6,998 nucleotides of DNA from an uncultured Collinsella sp. (GCA_900556515.1 USPH01000070.1:1-6998), one strand, 5' to 3'; numbered from the stretch's first letter, positions 1 to 6,626 are shown. Notes: generated by a model not told the origin, from the letters alone. Translations and numbers: made by a program.

Positions 1-42
1 CTTCTAGCTTCGTCGGCAGCGTCAGATGTGTATAAGAGACAG
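1..42 (+). other. Nextera sequencing adapter, left end (artefact)
   Basis: Positions 10-42 match the Nextera Read-1 adapter: TCGTCGGCAGCGTC followed by the 19-base Tn5 mosaic end at 24-42. The eight bases before it (2-9, TTCTAGCT) sit where the i5 index belongs, and position 1 fits the last base of the flow-cell arm. The same construct appears in reverse complement at the other end. This is library sequence that was not trimmed before assembly, so genomic sequence starts at 43. Confidence 0.98.
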
Positions 43-817
43 GTTCGGGGGCGTCCGGCGCACTCAAGCGCTTTTCGAGCTCATGCTCGAGTTGTTTGAC
101 TTGCGCATGGGCACCCGCAAGATCCTCAACCTGCCATGGAATATCACGTTCGCGCAGGTAATTGTGGAAGGCGCGGGCGGTTAGATAGTGCGAATCGGTA
201 TATGGGTCGCCTGTCAAAAGGAGCACGCGGGCGTCGGCCCCAGAAGCATGGACCAGGTTTGCCGCCTGCTCGGCCATAAGGCTGCCTGCCGTCGAATAAT
301 CGGCCAAGCTCGCACCCAAACGATTCAAATGCGGACGGTCGCCGTCGACAAGCTCAATCGTCACGCCCGCCTCGGCAATCTGCCCCAACAGCTCGGTTGC
401 ACGATCGTCGCCCGGCGCATAGGCGAGCAAGCCATCAATCTTCTCGCCCACCTGCAGGCGCTCGTCGATTTGCTCGAGCGCATCGGCGTAGCCGCCCACG
501 CCAAATTCAACACGCTCAACCGTAATGCCCTGGTCGATGACCTCCTGCTCAAAGCGATTGCAGCCTTCCCACAGGTAACGGAAAAAGTACGCTCCCTCGC
601 GCGATGCGCGGGGCAGGCAAAACACCAGATTGATGTCCTTGCGGCGCAGGCTTGAGGCACTTGTGTTGCGGTGATAGCCCATGGCCTCGGCCTTGGCGTT
701 CACCTTGGCGCGCACGGATTCGCTCACGCCGGCCTTTCCCGTCAGGGCCTTGTGCACGGTATTGATGGAAACGCCAAGCTCGGCGGCTATGTCCTTCATG
801 GTTACACGAGCGCTCAT
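43..817 (-). CDS. LacI-family transcriptional regulator, C-terminus missing
   Basis: A DNA-binding repressor or activator of the LacI/GalR family, probably controlling sugar uptake or use. My reading gives 258 genomic codons. Residues about 6-26 form the helix-turn-helix (TMKDIAAELGVSINTVHKAL), followed by GKAGVSESVR and the family MGYHRN segment at 46-51. The hinge reads NTSASSLRRK, where the usual Ala-Arg pair is replaced. From about residue 62 a periplasmic-binding-protein-like effector domain begins (INLVFCLPR), with later strands IDGLLAY and RVLLLTGDPY. The start at 817 is preferred over Met-7 (799) because GGAG at 825-828 lies seven bases upstream. Family members are about 330-340 residues, so roughly 80 are lost at the contig end. 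The frame stays open through the adapter and adds a false tail. The ligand is unknown, and no target genes are visible. Confidence 0.9.
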
Positions 818-910
818 GGGATTACTCCGTTATAGATAAGTTGCCAATTTACAGTTCAGTTAACGATACCCCAAAAATACTCTTCGACTCGCCGTGCTCT
901 CCCTCAAATG

Positions 911-948
911 CACAAAGCGCCCCGCGAACGGATGCCCGCGGAGCGCTT
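911..948 (-). terminator. Hairpin downstream of the FeoB-associated gene, probable terminator
   Basis: Arms 915-926 and 937-948 pair over 12 bp with one mismatch (921/942) around a 10-base loop. On the minus strand the stem is followed by a weak T-rich tail (TTTGTGCATTT). It lies 14 bases past the stop codon of the small Cys-rich gene and about 100 bases ahead of the LacI-family gene. It is therefore likely to end the upstream transcript, although the T-tract is poor. Confidence 0.6.
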
Positions 949-961
949 GGATGTCCGGACC

Positions 962-1162
962 TTATTTGATACCGCGACCCAAGTCTTCGGCGATTTTGTC
1001 TACGCCCTTAAGCGCGGCACAAGTCTTTTTGCTAGAACAATGCCCCGTGCAAGCGCCACCCTGAGCGCAGTCGGCGCAGGTGCCCTTGCGGTAGATGCGC
1101 ACGCACACGGCGACAAACGCAATACCGATTACAGCCAGTACAACAATATCGATAGGTGCCAT
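962..1162 (-). CDS. FeoB-associated Cys-rich membrane protein
   Basis: A 66-residue small membrane protein of the FeoB-associated Cys-rich family, which is commonly encoded next to feoB in bacteria without FeoC. It has one N-terminal transmembrane helix (about residues 4-24), then a basic stop-transfer patch (RIYRKG). A cysteine-rich segment follows with Cys-29, 32, 38, 42 and 48, including CADC, plus Cys-20 in the helix. A short charged tail ends the protein. The family is thought to assist FeoB, by binding or delivering iron or by stabilising the complex, but its biochemistry is not settled. The ribosome site AGAGGAGG at 1169-1176 is strong and well spaced. The gene follows feoB on the same strand, but a strong terminator at 1276-1310 lies between them. 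It must therefore rely on read-through or its own promoter. Confidence 0.88.
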   Translation of the reverse strand: MAPIDIVVLAVIGIAFVAVCVRIYRKGTCADCAQGGACTGHCSSKKTCAALKGVDKIAEDLGRGIK

Positions 1163-1168
1163 AGCAAG

Positions 1169-1186
1169 CCTCCTCTAGTTAACCAC
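1169..1186 (-). promoter_or_regulatory. Strong RBS and adjacent AGTTAACCAC box upstream of the Cys-rich gene
   Basis: AGAGGAGG (minus strand, 1169-1176) is the ribosome site of the small gene. Directly next to it, 1177-1186 reads AGTTAACCAC on the plus strand. The same ten bases occur in the feoA leader (reverse complement at 4376-4385), and a one-base variant lies at 4337-4346. Its position beside the ribosome site of a Feo partner gene suggests a metal-responsive operator. That role is inferred from recurrence only. Confidence 0.4.
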
Positions 1187-1209
1187 CACTTACTTTACCC
1201 CATTCTCCA

Positions 1210-1281
1210 CCTACCAAAAAGGGACAGGTTTATTTTGGTCGGTTTTATCTGCGGAAACGCCACATCTCCCCTACCAAAAAG
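1210..1281. repeat. Intergenic short repeats with an inverted-repeat core
   Basis: CCTACCAAAAAG occurs twice, at 1210-1221 and 1270-1281, exactly 60 bases apart. Overlapping the first copy, ACCAAAA (1213-1219) and TTTTGGT (1233-1239) form a 7-bp inverted repeat around GGGACAGG. The second copy supplies the T-tract of the feoB terminator on the minus strand. The sequence resembles small dispersed intergenic palindromes (REP-like), but copy number elsewhere cannot be seen here. Confidence 0.4.
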
Positions 1282-1310
1282 CCCGAGTGTCGCTGGGACA
1301 CCCGGGCTTT
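1276..1310 (-). terminator. Rho-independent terminator of feoB
   Basis: Arms 1278-1291 and 1297-1310 pair over 14 bp with one mismatch around a 5-base loop. A run of five T on the minus strand (1276-1280) overlaps the end of the stem. It lies 27 bases beyond the feoB stop codon. It separates feoB from the small FeoB-associated gene, so that gene is either attenuated or separately transcribed. Confidence 0.85.
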
Positions 1311-1337
1311 CGGAAAGGGGTTAATCCTTATTCGGAC

Positions 1338-3665
1338 TTAAGCGGAAACTGCGGCGGAAGCAGTGCTGGTCTCGTCCTCGTCGGTCCATGCATGCTTGGG
1401 CATGGGACGGAAGATCTGGAAGAGCATCGCAACCAGCAGCACGATGGCCACAATCGTCCAGATACCAAACTGTCCCAACACAAGCAGGTTGTAGAACTGG
1501 TTGATGAACAGGCCGATCACCCAAGCGAAGGCGCACTCGTAACCGATGGCGATCGCAGTCCACTTGCCGGAGTCCATCTGGTTGCGGATGGTACCCATGG
1601 CGGCAAAGCACGGAGCGCACAGCAGGTTGAACGCGCCAAAGGCAACGCAAGCGCCCATGGTGGGGAACATGCCGGCAAACGCGGTCCACAGGCTCGGGTC
1701 GGTCTCGCCCGCATCGGCGACGGACAGCAGCGAGCCGGCGGTGGCGACGACGTTCTCCTTGGCGACGAGGCCAGAGACAGTCAGTGCGGTGGCCTGCCAG
1801 GTGCTAAAGCCGAGCGGGGCGAAGATCCAAGCGACCAGGTTGCCCAGCATGGCAAGCACGGAGTAGTCCATAAACTCCTCGGGGATGCCGTCCATCGCAG
1901 GCAGGAAGCCAAAGGAACCGTTATAGCTACCAAAGTTGGAGAGGAACCAAACGACGACGGTGGACGCGAAGATGACCGTGCCGGCCTTCTTGATAAAGGC
2001 CCAGCAGCGCTCCCACACGTGCAGCGCCCAGGAACGGATCGCCGGGAAGTGGTAGGCAGGAAGCTCCATGACAAACGGGGTCGGACGGCCGGCGAAGAGC
2101 TTGGTCTTCTTGAGCATGAGGCCCGAGGCGATGACGGCAAAGACGCCCAGGAAGTAGAAGAGCGGGCTGATCCATGCGGCCGTGGTGGAAGAATCGCCAA
2201 TGATGGAGCCCATGAGCAGGGCGATGATCGGCAGCTTGGCGCCGCAGGGGATGAACGTGGTGGTCATGACCGTCATGCGGCGGTCCTTCTCGTTCTCGAT
2301 GGTCTTGGTGGCCATGACGCCGGGAACGCCGCAGCCCGAGGACACGAGCATGGGGATGAACGACTTACCGGACAGGCCAAAGCGGCGGAACACGCGGTCC
2401 ATGATAAAGGCGACGCGGGCCATGTAGCCGCAGTCCTCCAGGAAGGACAGCATCACGAACAGCAGGAACATCTGCGGCACAAAGCCGAAGATGGCGCCCA
2501 GGCCGCCAACGATACCGTCGCAGACCAGCGAATCGACCAGGCCACCGTCCTCGGTGCCACCCGCCACGAGGGCATCGTGCACCATGGTGGTGATACCCGG
2601 GACATAGGGGCCGTACTGTGCCGGGTCGACCGAGTCGGCGTCGTCACCCGCGGCCTCGACAGCCGCGTCGTAAGCGTCGCGGCCCTGACCGAGCACGTAC
2701 CAGCCGTCGGTGCCGAAGAGCTGGTCGTTGGTGAAGTCGGTCACCGTGCCGCCCAAGGTAGAAACGGCGATGTAGTACACGCAGAACATGATGACCACAA
2801 AGATCGGCAGACCCAGGATACGGTTGGTAACCACGCGGTCGATCTTCTCGGAGGTGCTCATCTTGGCCGGAGCCTTAGTGAGGCACTCATCGATGATGTG
2901 CGCGATGACGCCATAGCGCTCACCGGTGATGATGGACTCGGCATCGTCGTCGCAGTCCTGCTCGCACTGGGCGACCAGCTCCTCCACGCGAGCGGCCTTC
3001 TCCTTGGTGAGGTTGATGAGCTTGCAGGCGTCTGCATCGCGCTCAAACAGCTTGACGGCGTAGTAGCGACGCTTGTTGGCGGGAACGCTCGCAGGCAGGT
3101 TATTCTCGATGTGGTCCAGAACGTCCTCGATGGAGGAATCGAACTTGTGCTCCGGCACCTGGCCCTTAGAAGCAGCGGACTTCTTGACCTGATCGAACAG
3201 CTCCGTGATGCCCTTGTTCTTAAGAGCGGAGATCATCATGACCGGGCAACCGAGCTTCTTGGAGAGCTTGTCCGTATCGATCTTATCGCCGTTCTTCTCG
3301 ACCAGGTCGGCCATGTTGAGGGCAACGACCACGGGCAGGCCGGTCTCGATAACCTGAAGCGCCAGGTACAGGTTACGCTCGAGGTTGGTGGCGTCGACAA
3401 CCTGGACGACAACATCGGGCTCGCCGCTCATGAGGTAATCGCGCGAGCATTGCTCCTCGGGGCTGTAGGGGGAAAGCGAGTAGATGCCAGGGAGGTCCGT
3501 GATGGTAACGTTCTTGTCGCTTAGGAGCTTGGCCTCCTTTTTCTCAACCGTGACGCCGGGCCAGTTGCCAACGTAGCCGTTGGCGCCGGTAATCAGGTTG
3601 AAAAGCGTGGTCTTGCCGCAGTTGGGGTTACCCGCCAGCGCGACATGGATCTGAGAATCCGCCAT
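1338..3665 (-). CDS. feoB: Ferrous iron transporter FeoB (GTP-dependent Fe2+ permease)
   Basis: The 775-residue main permease of the Feo system, which imports Fe2+ across the cytoplasmic membrane. The N-terminal G domain has all its motifs: G1 GNPNCGKT at 12-19, G2 Thr-39 in PGVTV, G3 DLPG at 57-60, G4 NMAD at 117-120 and G5 SALK at 146-149. A helical spacer runs to about 280. The membrane part starts near 283 and carries the family signatures GYMARVAF (413-420), GCGVPG (444-449), the gate segment FIPCGAKLPI (471-480, Cys-474), ELPAYHFP (534-541), GLVAKENVV (632-640) and a second cysteine gate, CAPCFAAMGTI (683-693). The loop after the first helix (about 303-385) is long and acidic. The ATG at 3665 follows an AAGGA ribosome site. 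The gene lies 123 bases after feoA. Length is typical of the family. Confidence 0.98.
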   Translation of the reverse strand: MADSQIHVALAGNPNCGKTTLFNLITGANGYVGNWPGVTVEKKEAKLLSDKNVTITDLPGIYSLSPYSPEEQCSRDYLMSGEPDVVVQVVDATNLERNLYLALQVIETGLPVVVALNMADLVEKNGDKIDTDKLSKKLGCPVMMISALKNKGITELFDQVKKSAASKGQVPEHKFDSSIEDVLDHIENNLPASVPANKRRYYAVKLFERDADACKLINLTKEKAARVEELVAQCEQDCDDDAESIITGERYGVIAHIIDECLTKAPAKMSTSEKIDRVVTNRILGLPIFVVIMFCVYYIAVSTLGGTVTDFTNDQLFGTDGWYVLGQGRDAYDAAVEAAGDDADSVDPAQYGPYVPGITTMVHDALVAGGTEDGGLVDSLVCDGIVGGLGAIFGFVPQMFLLFVMLSFLEDCGYMARVAFIMDRVFRRFGLSGKSFIPMLVSSGCGVPGVMATKTIENEKDRRMTVMTTTFIPCGAKLPIIALLMGSIIGDSSTTAAWISPLFYFLGVFAVIASGLMLKKTKLFAGRPTPFVMELPAYHFPAIRSWALHVWERCWAFIKKAGTVIFASTVVVWFLSNFGSYNGSFGFLPAMDGIPEEFMDYSVLAMLGNLVAWIFAPLGFSTWQATALTVSGLVAKENVVATAGSLLSVADAGETDPSLWTAFAGMFPTMGACVAFGAFNLLCAPCFAAMGTIRNQMDSGKWTAIAIGYECAFAWVIGLFINQFYNLLVLGQFGIWTIVAIVLLVAMLFQIFRPMPKHAWTDEDETSTASAAVSA

Positions 3666-3685
3666 TCAATCCTTCTTCCTTGTGT

Positions 3686-3711
3686 GCCTGCGCTGCTTTC
3701 TCCGCGCAGGC
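3686..3711 (-). other. Perfect hairpin in the feoA-feoB gap
   Basis: GCCTGCGC at 3686-3693 and GCGCAGGC at 3704-3711 pair perfectly over 8 bp around a 10-base loop, about 20 bases before the feoB start. No T-tract follows on either strand, so it is not a typical terminator. It may be an RNA-processing or stability hairpin that sets the feoA:feoB ratio. That role is inferred. Confidence 0.45.
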
Positions 3712-3740
3712 TGGATAATGTGCTTCAAAGATGCTGCATT

Positions 3741-3760
3741 AAGTTAGAAAAATCTAACTT
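3741..3760. promoter_or_regulatory. Perfect dyad, candidate DtxR/MntR-type metal operator
   Basis: AAGTTAGAAAAATCTAACTT is a perfect 8-bp inverted repeat with a 4-base A-only centre. Outer arms CTGCA (3734-3738) and TGCAG (3765-3769) extend it loosely. Its size and its GTTAG/CTAAC half-sites resemble the AT-rich dyads bound by iron- or manganese-sensing DtxR-family regulators. It lies between feoA and feoB, so it may control an internal promoter for feoB. It could instead be an RNA hairpin, but no U-run follows it, so it is not a terminator. Confidence 0.55.
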
Positions 3761-3788
3761 TATCTGCAGAAATATGCGTCGCGAGCCC

Positions 3789-4010
3789 TTACTGGACCTC
3801 GACGACGGCCGCCTCCTCCTTGCGGATGGAAAGCTCGTAGCCGCGCACGTTGATCTCGACCGGATCACCGAGCGGTGCAACCTTCACGACCTTGAACGAA
3901 GTGCCCTTGATGAGCCCCAGGTCCATAAGGTGGCGGCGAAGCGCACCCTCACCGTGAAGCTTGACGATGGTGGAGCTCTCGCCCACCTTAACGTCACCCA
4001 ACGTCTTCAT
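3789..4010 (-). CDS. feoA: FeoA, classical type
   Basis: A 73-residue cytosolic protein with the SH3-like FeoA fold, a partner of FeoB in ferrous iron uptake. The sequence shows the usual FeoA pattern: an N-terminal strand (KVGESSTIVKL), a helix with LRRHLMDLGLIKGT at about 24-37, then VVKVAPLGDPVEINVRGYEL and a final IRKEEAAVVEV strand. The signature LGDPVEI-VRGYELSIRKEEA is very close to the family consensus. It is the second of two feoA-type genes, 39 bases after the first, and is followed by feoB after 123 bases that hold a dyad and a hairpin. A G-rich ribosome site (GGGGGA) lies about eight bases before the ATG. Length is normal for the family. Confidence 0.95.
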   Translation of the reverse strand: MKTLGDVKVGESSTIVKLHGEGALRRHLMDLGLIKGTSFKVVKVAPLGDPVEINVRGYELSIRKEEAAVVEVQ

Positions 4011-4049
4011 CCTCTTATCCCCCTTTCGGTTTTTATGAAATGCTGCAGA

Positions 4050-4292
4050 CTAACCGACGGTCATGATGTGCATGGCAACCTTGGAATCGATGCCAAAGCG
4101 TGCGCCCAGCACCGTGACGATGATATTGGCGCCGCTCGAGCTCACCACGTGGATTTCGCTGCCCTCGACAAAGCCGAGGTCCTTGAGGTGGTGCTTCATG
4201 TCCTCATTGCCCTTTACACGAGACACGCGCACGGTTTCGCCCGCTTTTACCATCGAAAGCGGCATTGCCGGCATCTGCGGTCCGCAAGACAT
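4050..4292 (-). CDS. FeoA-domain protein, second (divergent) type
   Basis: An 80-residue FeoA-domain protein and the first gene of the Feo cluster. It has an extra N-terminal stretch (MSCGPQMPAMPLSMVKAGE) and the FeoA helix MKHHLKDLGFVEGSEI, then strands HVVSSSGANIIVTVLGARFGIDSKVAMHIMTV. It lacks the LGDP-VEI-RGYEL signature of its neighbour and instead has SSGANIIV-LGARFGID, the pattern of the other FeoA subtype often found paired with a classical FeoA. The two proteins may act together on FeoB or divide roles, for example assembly versus regulation. That division is inferred. The ribosome site TAGGAG (4299-4304) lies six bases upstream of the ATG. The Cys-3 near the N-terminus is a single cysteine and gives no evidence of metal binding. 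Confidence 0.93.
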   Translation of the reverse strand: MSCGPQMPAMPLSMVKAGETVRVSRVKGNEDMKHHLKDLGFVEGSEIHVVSSSGANIIVTVLGARFGIDSKVAMHIMTVG

Positions 4293-4334
4293 GAGTGGCT
4301 CCTAACGTCAGTTCGTCCTTCACATCGACATGGT

Positions 4335-4388
4335 AAAAGTTAGCCACATCTATGTTCGCTTTAGTAAACTAACACGTGGTTAACTTTT
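4335..4388. promoter_or_regulatory. feo leader/promoter region with paired operator-like boxes
   Basis: AAAAGTTAGCCAC (4335-4347) and GTGGTTAACTTTT (4376-4388) are inverted copies, 12 of 13 bases complementary, with centres 41 bases apart. The left box also reads as one half of an AAGTTAG-N6-CTAACTT dyad like that at 3741-3760 (here AAGTTAGCCACATCTATGTT, second half imperfect). A short TTAG-TAAA-CTAA dyad lies between the boxes. This is the only gap ahead of the feo cluster, so its promoter should be here. I see no convincing -35/-10 pair. Metal-dependent repression by a DtxR-family protein is the best guess. Confidence 0.5.
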
Positions 4389-4419
4389 TGGAAAGGGTCC
4401 CCATTCAGATTTCGAAAAA

Positions 4420-4435
4420 GTTTCCTATACGAAAC
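4420..4435. promoter_or_regulatory. Near-perfect 16-base palindrome between HPr terminator and feo promoter
   Basis: GTTTCCTATACGAAAC matches its own reverse complement at all but two positions. It overlaps the T-tract end of the HPr terminator and lies upstream of the feo leader, so it could be a protein-binding site for feo expression. No known operator was recognised, and chance is possible. Confidence 0.25.
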
Positions 4436-4472
4436 AAAAGGGCACGGCAAAGGACCATCCTTTACCACGCCC
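4432..4472 (-). terminator. Rho-independent terminator of the HPr gene
   Basis: Arms 4440-4454 and 4458-4472 form a 15-bp stem with a 3-base loop, followed on the minus strand by TTTTGTTTC. Three of the pairs are G-U wobbles in minus-strand RNA but would be A-C mismatches in plus-strand RNA. The terminator is therefore specific to minus-strand transcription. It lies nine bases past the HPr stop codon. Confidence 0.93.
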
Positions 4473-4480
4473 TATCATGC

Positions 4481-4729
4481 TTAGAGTGAGAGATTTCTGA
4501 TCGACGTAACGCAGGAAGCCTCGTCTACGCCCGAAACGCGGAAGATGATGTCCTCGCCGCACTCGCCGTAGAGAGCCATGAGTCCCATGACATCGCGGCC
4601 ATCCGTGTGGCGATCGCCGATACTGACTGACACGTCGCAACGATGCTTGGCAATGATGTCATAGAGCAGCGCAACCGGGCGGGCATGTAATCCCAACGGA
4701 TCTTTAATCGTCTTTGTAAACTCGACCAT
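4481..4729 (-). CDS. HPr-type phosphocarrier with Asp at position 46
   Basis: An 82-residue HPr-fold protein. In the sugar phosphotransferase system HPr carries phosphate from enzyme I to the sugar-specific EIIA proteins. The active-site motif GLHARPVA is intact, with His-15 and Arg-17. The segment normally reading KSIMGVM (45-51, regulatory Ser-46) is here RDVMGLM, so residue 46 is Asp. An upstream ATG at 4774 would add 15 residues. I chose 4729 because GGGAGGGG lies directly before it, no ribosome site precedes 4774, and this start puts the key residues at the standard numbers 15 and 46. The gene stands alone with its own terminator and a likely -10 box. No enzyme I or EII gene is nearby. 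It may be a general HPr or a regulatory paralogue. Confidence 0.92.
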   Translation of the reverse strand: MVEFTKTIKDPLGLHARPVALLYDIIAKHRCDVSVSIGDRHTDGRDVMGLMALYGECGEDIIFRVSGVDEASCVTSIRNLSL

Positions 4730-4755
4730 GTCCCCTCCCACGACATCGTACATTC

Positions 4756-4789
4756 GGCTGGCAAACCCAGCCATGTGGTAGTTATTGTA
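4756..4789 (-). promoter_or_regulatory. HPr promoter -10 box and leader hairpin
   Basis: TACAAT (4784-4789, minus strand) is a good -10 box. No clear -35 lies at normal spacing; TCGACA is only 12 bases upstream of it. Transcription would begin near 4777. The resulting leader contains a perfect 6-bp hairpin, GGCTGG (4756-4761) with CCAGCC (4767-4772), 24 bases before the GGGAGGGG ribosome site. The promoter call depends on the -10 alone. Confidence 0.45.
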
Positions 4790-4807
4790 GCGTTAGATGC
4801 TTGTCGA

Positions 4808-5053
4808 GGACCCTTTCGGACACCCCGTGGACAAAAAGTGGCAAATATGAGTACTGTCACAAATTTAGCAGCAGCAGAATTGAGAGTAAATTGGCCGATT
4901 TGGCCGATTTTAATGTTTTGGAAGCCATCGAATCGCGTCTATAGGGGGTTAGATAAATTGATTTTGAGCCCATTTTCGCTCAGAACAGGCCGAAAAATAT
5001 GACCCCTCTTTTGCAACAGTACTCATATTTGGCATTTTTTGCCCACAGGGTCC
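4808..5053. repeat. 246-bp inverted-repeat element (MITE-like or structured RNA)
   Basis: This fills most of the gene-free stretch from 4775 to 5150. Its arms, 4827-4857 and 5016-5046, are inverted copies over 31 bases with 28 matches; the inner 16 bases, centred on ATGAGTACTGT, match fully. Outside them GGACCCT (4808-4814) and AGGGTCC (5047-5053) are also inverted, with 12 extra bases on the left side. The centre (158 bases) is more AT-rich than the neighbouring genes, has a perfect 9-bp tandem repeat TTGGCCGAT at 4891-4908, and has no credible coding frame. Long inverted ends with a non-coding core fit a miniature inverted-repeat element. No clear target-site duplication is seen at the edges, so a structured RNA or a dispersed genomic repeat remains possible. 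It lies just upstream of the HPr -10 box. Confidence 0.7.
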
Positions 5054-5069
5054 AAAACCATGCTCCAAA

Positions 5070-5103
5070 ACACAAAAGGAGGGGCCTCGTAAGGCCCCTC
5101 CTT
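5070..5103 (-). terminator. Rho-independent terminator of the permease gene
   Basis: AAGGAGGGGCCT (5076-5087) and AGGCCCCTCCTT (5092-5103) pair perfectly over 12 bp around a CGTA loop. On the minus strand the stem is followed by TTTTGTGTTTTGG. It lies 47 bases past the permease stop codon and isolates that gene from the inverted-repeat element and the HPr gene. Confidence 0.93.
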
Positions 5104-5150
5104 AGGAAAGGGAATCGATTTATTCCACAGCCGTAGATTAATCCTAGCCG

Positions 5151-6626
<1,476 letters not shown>

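Noticed and set aside
188..655. A 155-codon plus-strand frame
   Set aside because: It is antisense to the LacI-family gene, which has a recognisable helix-turn-helix and effector domain; the plus frame has neither.
1287..3524. A 745-codon open frame on the plus strand
   Set aside because: It lies entirely antisense to feoB, is dominated by Gly, His, Asp and Arg with no domain, and has no ribosome site. It is a by-product of the GC-rich codon use of feoB.
4730..4774. N-terminal extension of HPr from the ATG at 4774
   Set aside because: No ribosome site precedes it. The start at 4729 has GGGAGGGG before it and puts the active His and the regulatory residue at the standard positions 15 and 46.
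4891..4908. CRISPR-like or satellite repeat (two TTGGCCGAT units)
   Set aside because: There are only two 9-base units with no spacers, which is a small slippage repeat inside the element. No CRISPR array, tRNA or rRNA was seen in the window.
4775..5002. A 75-codon plus-strand frame across the inverted-repeat element
   Set aside because: There is no ribosome site, the codon use is atypical, and it runs through the left arm of the repeat. No protein family is recognisable.
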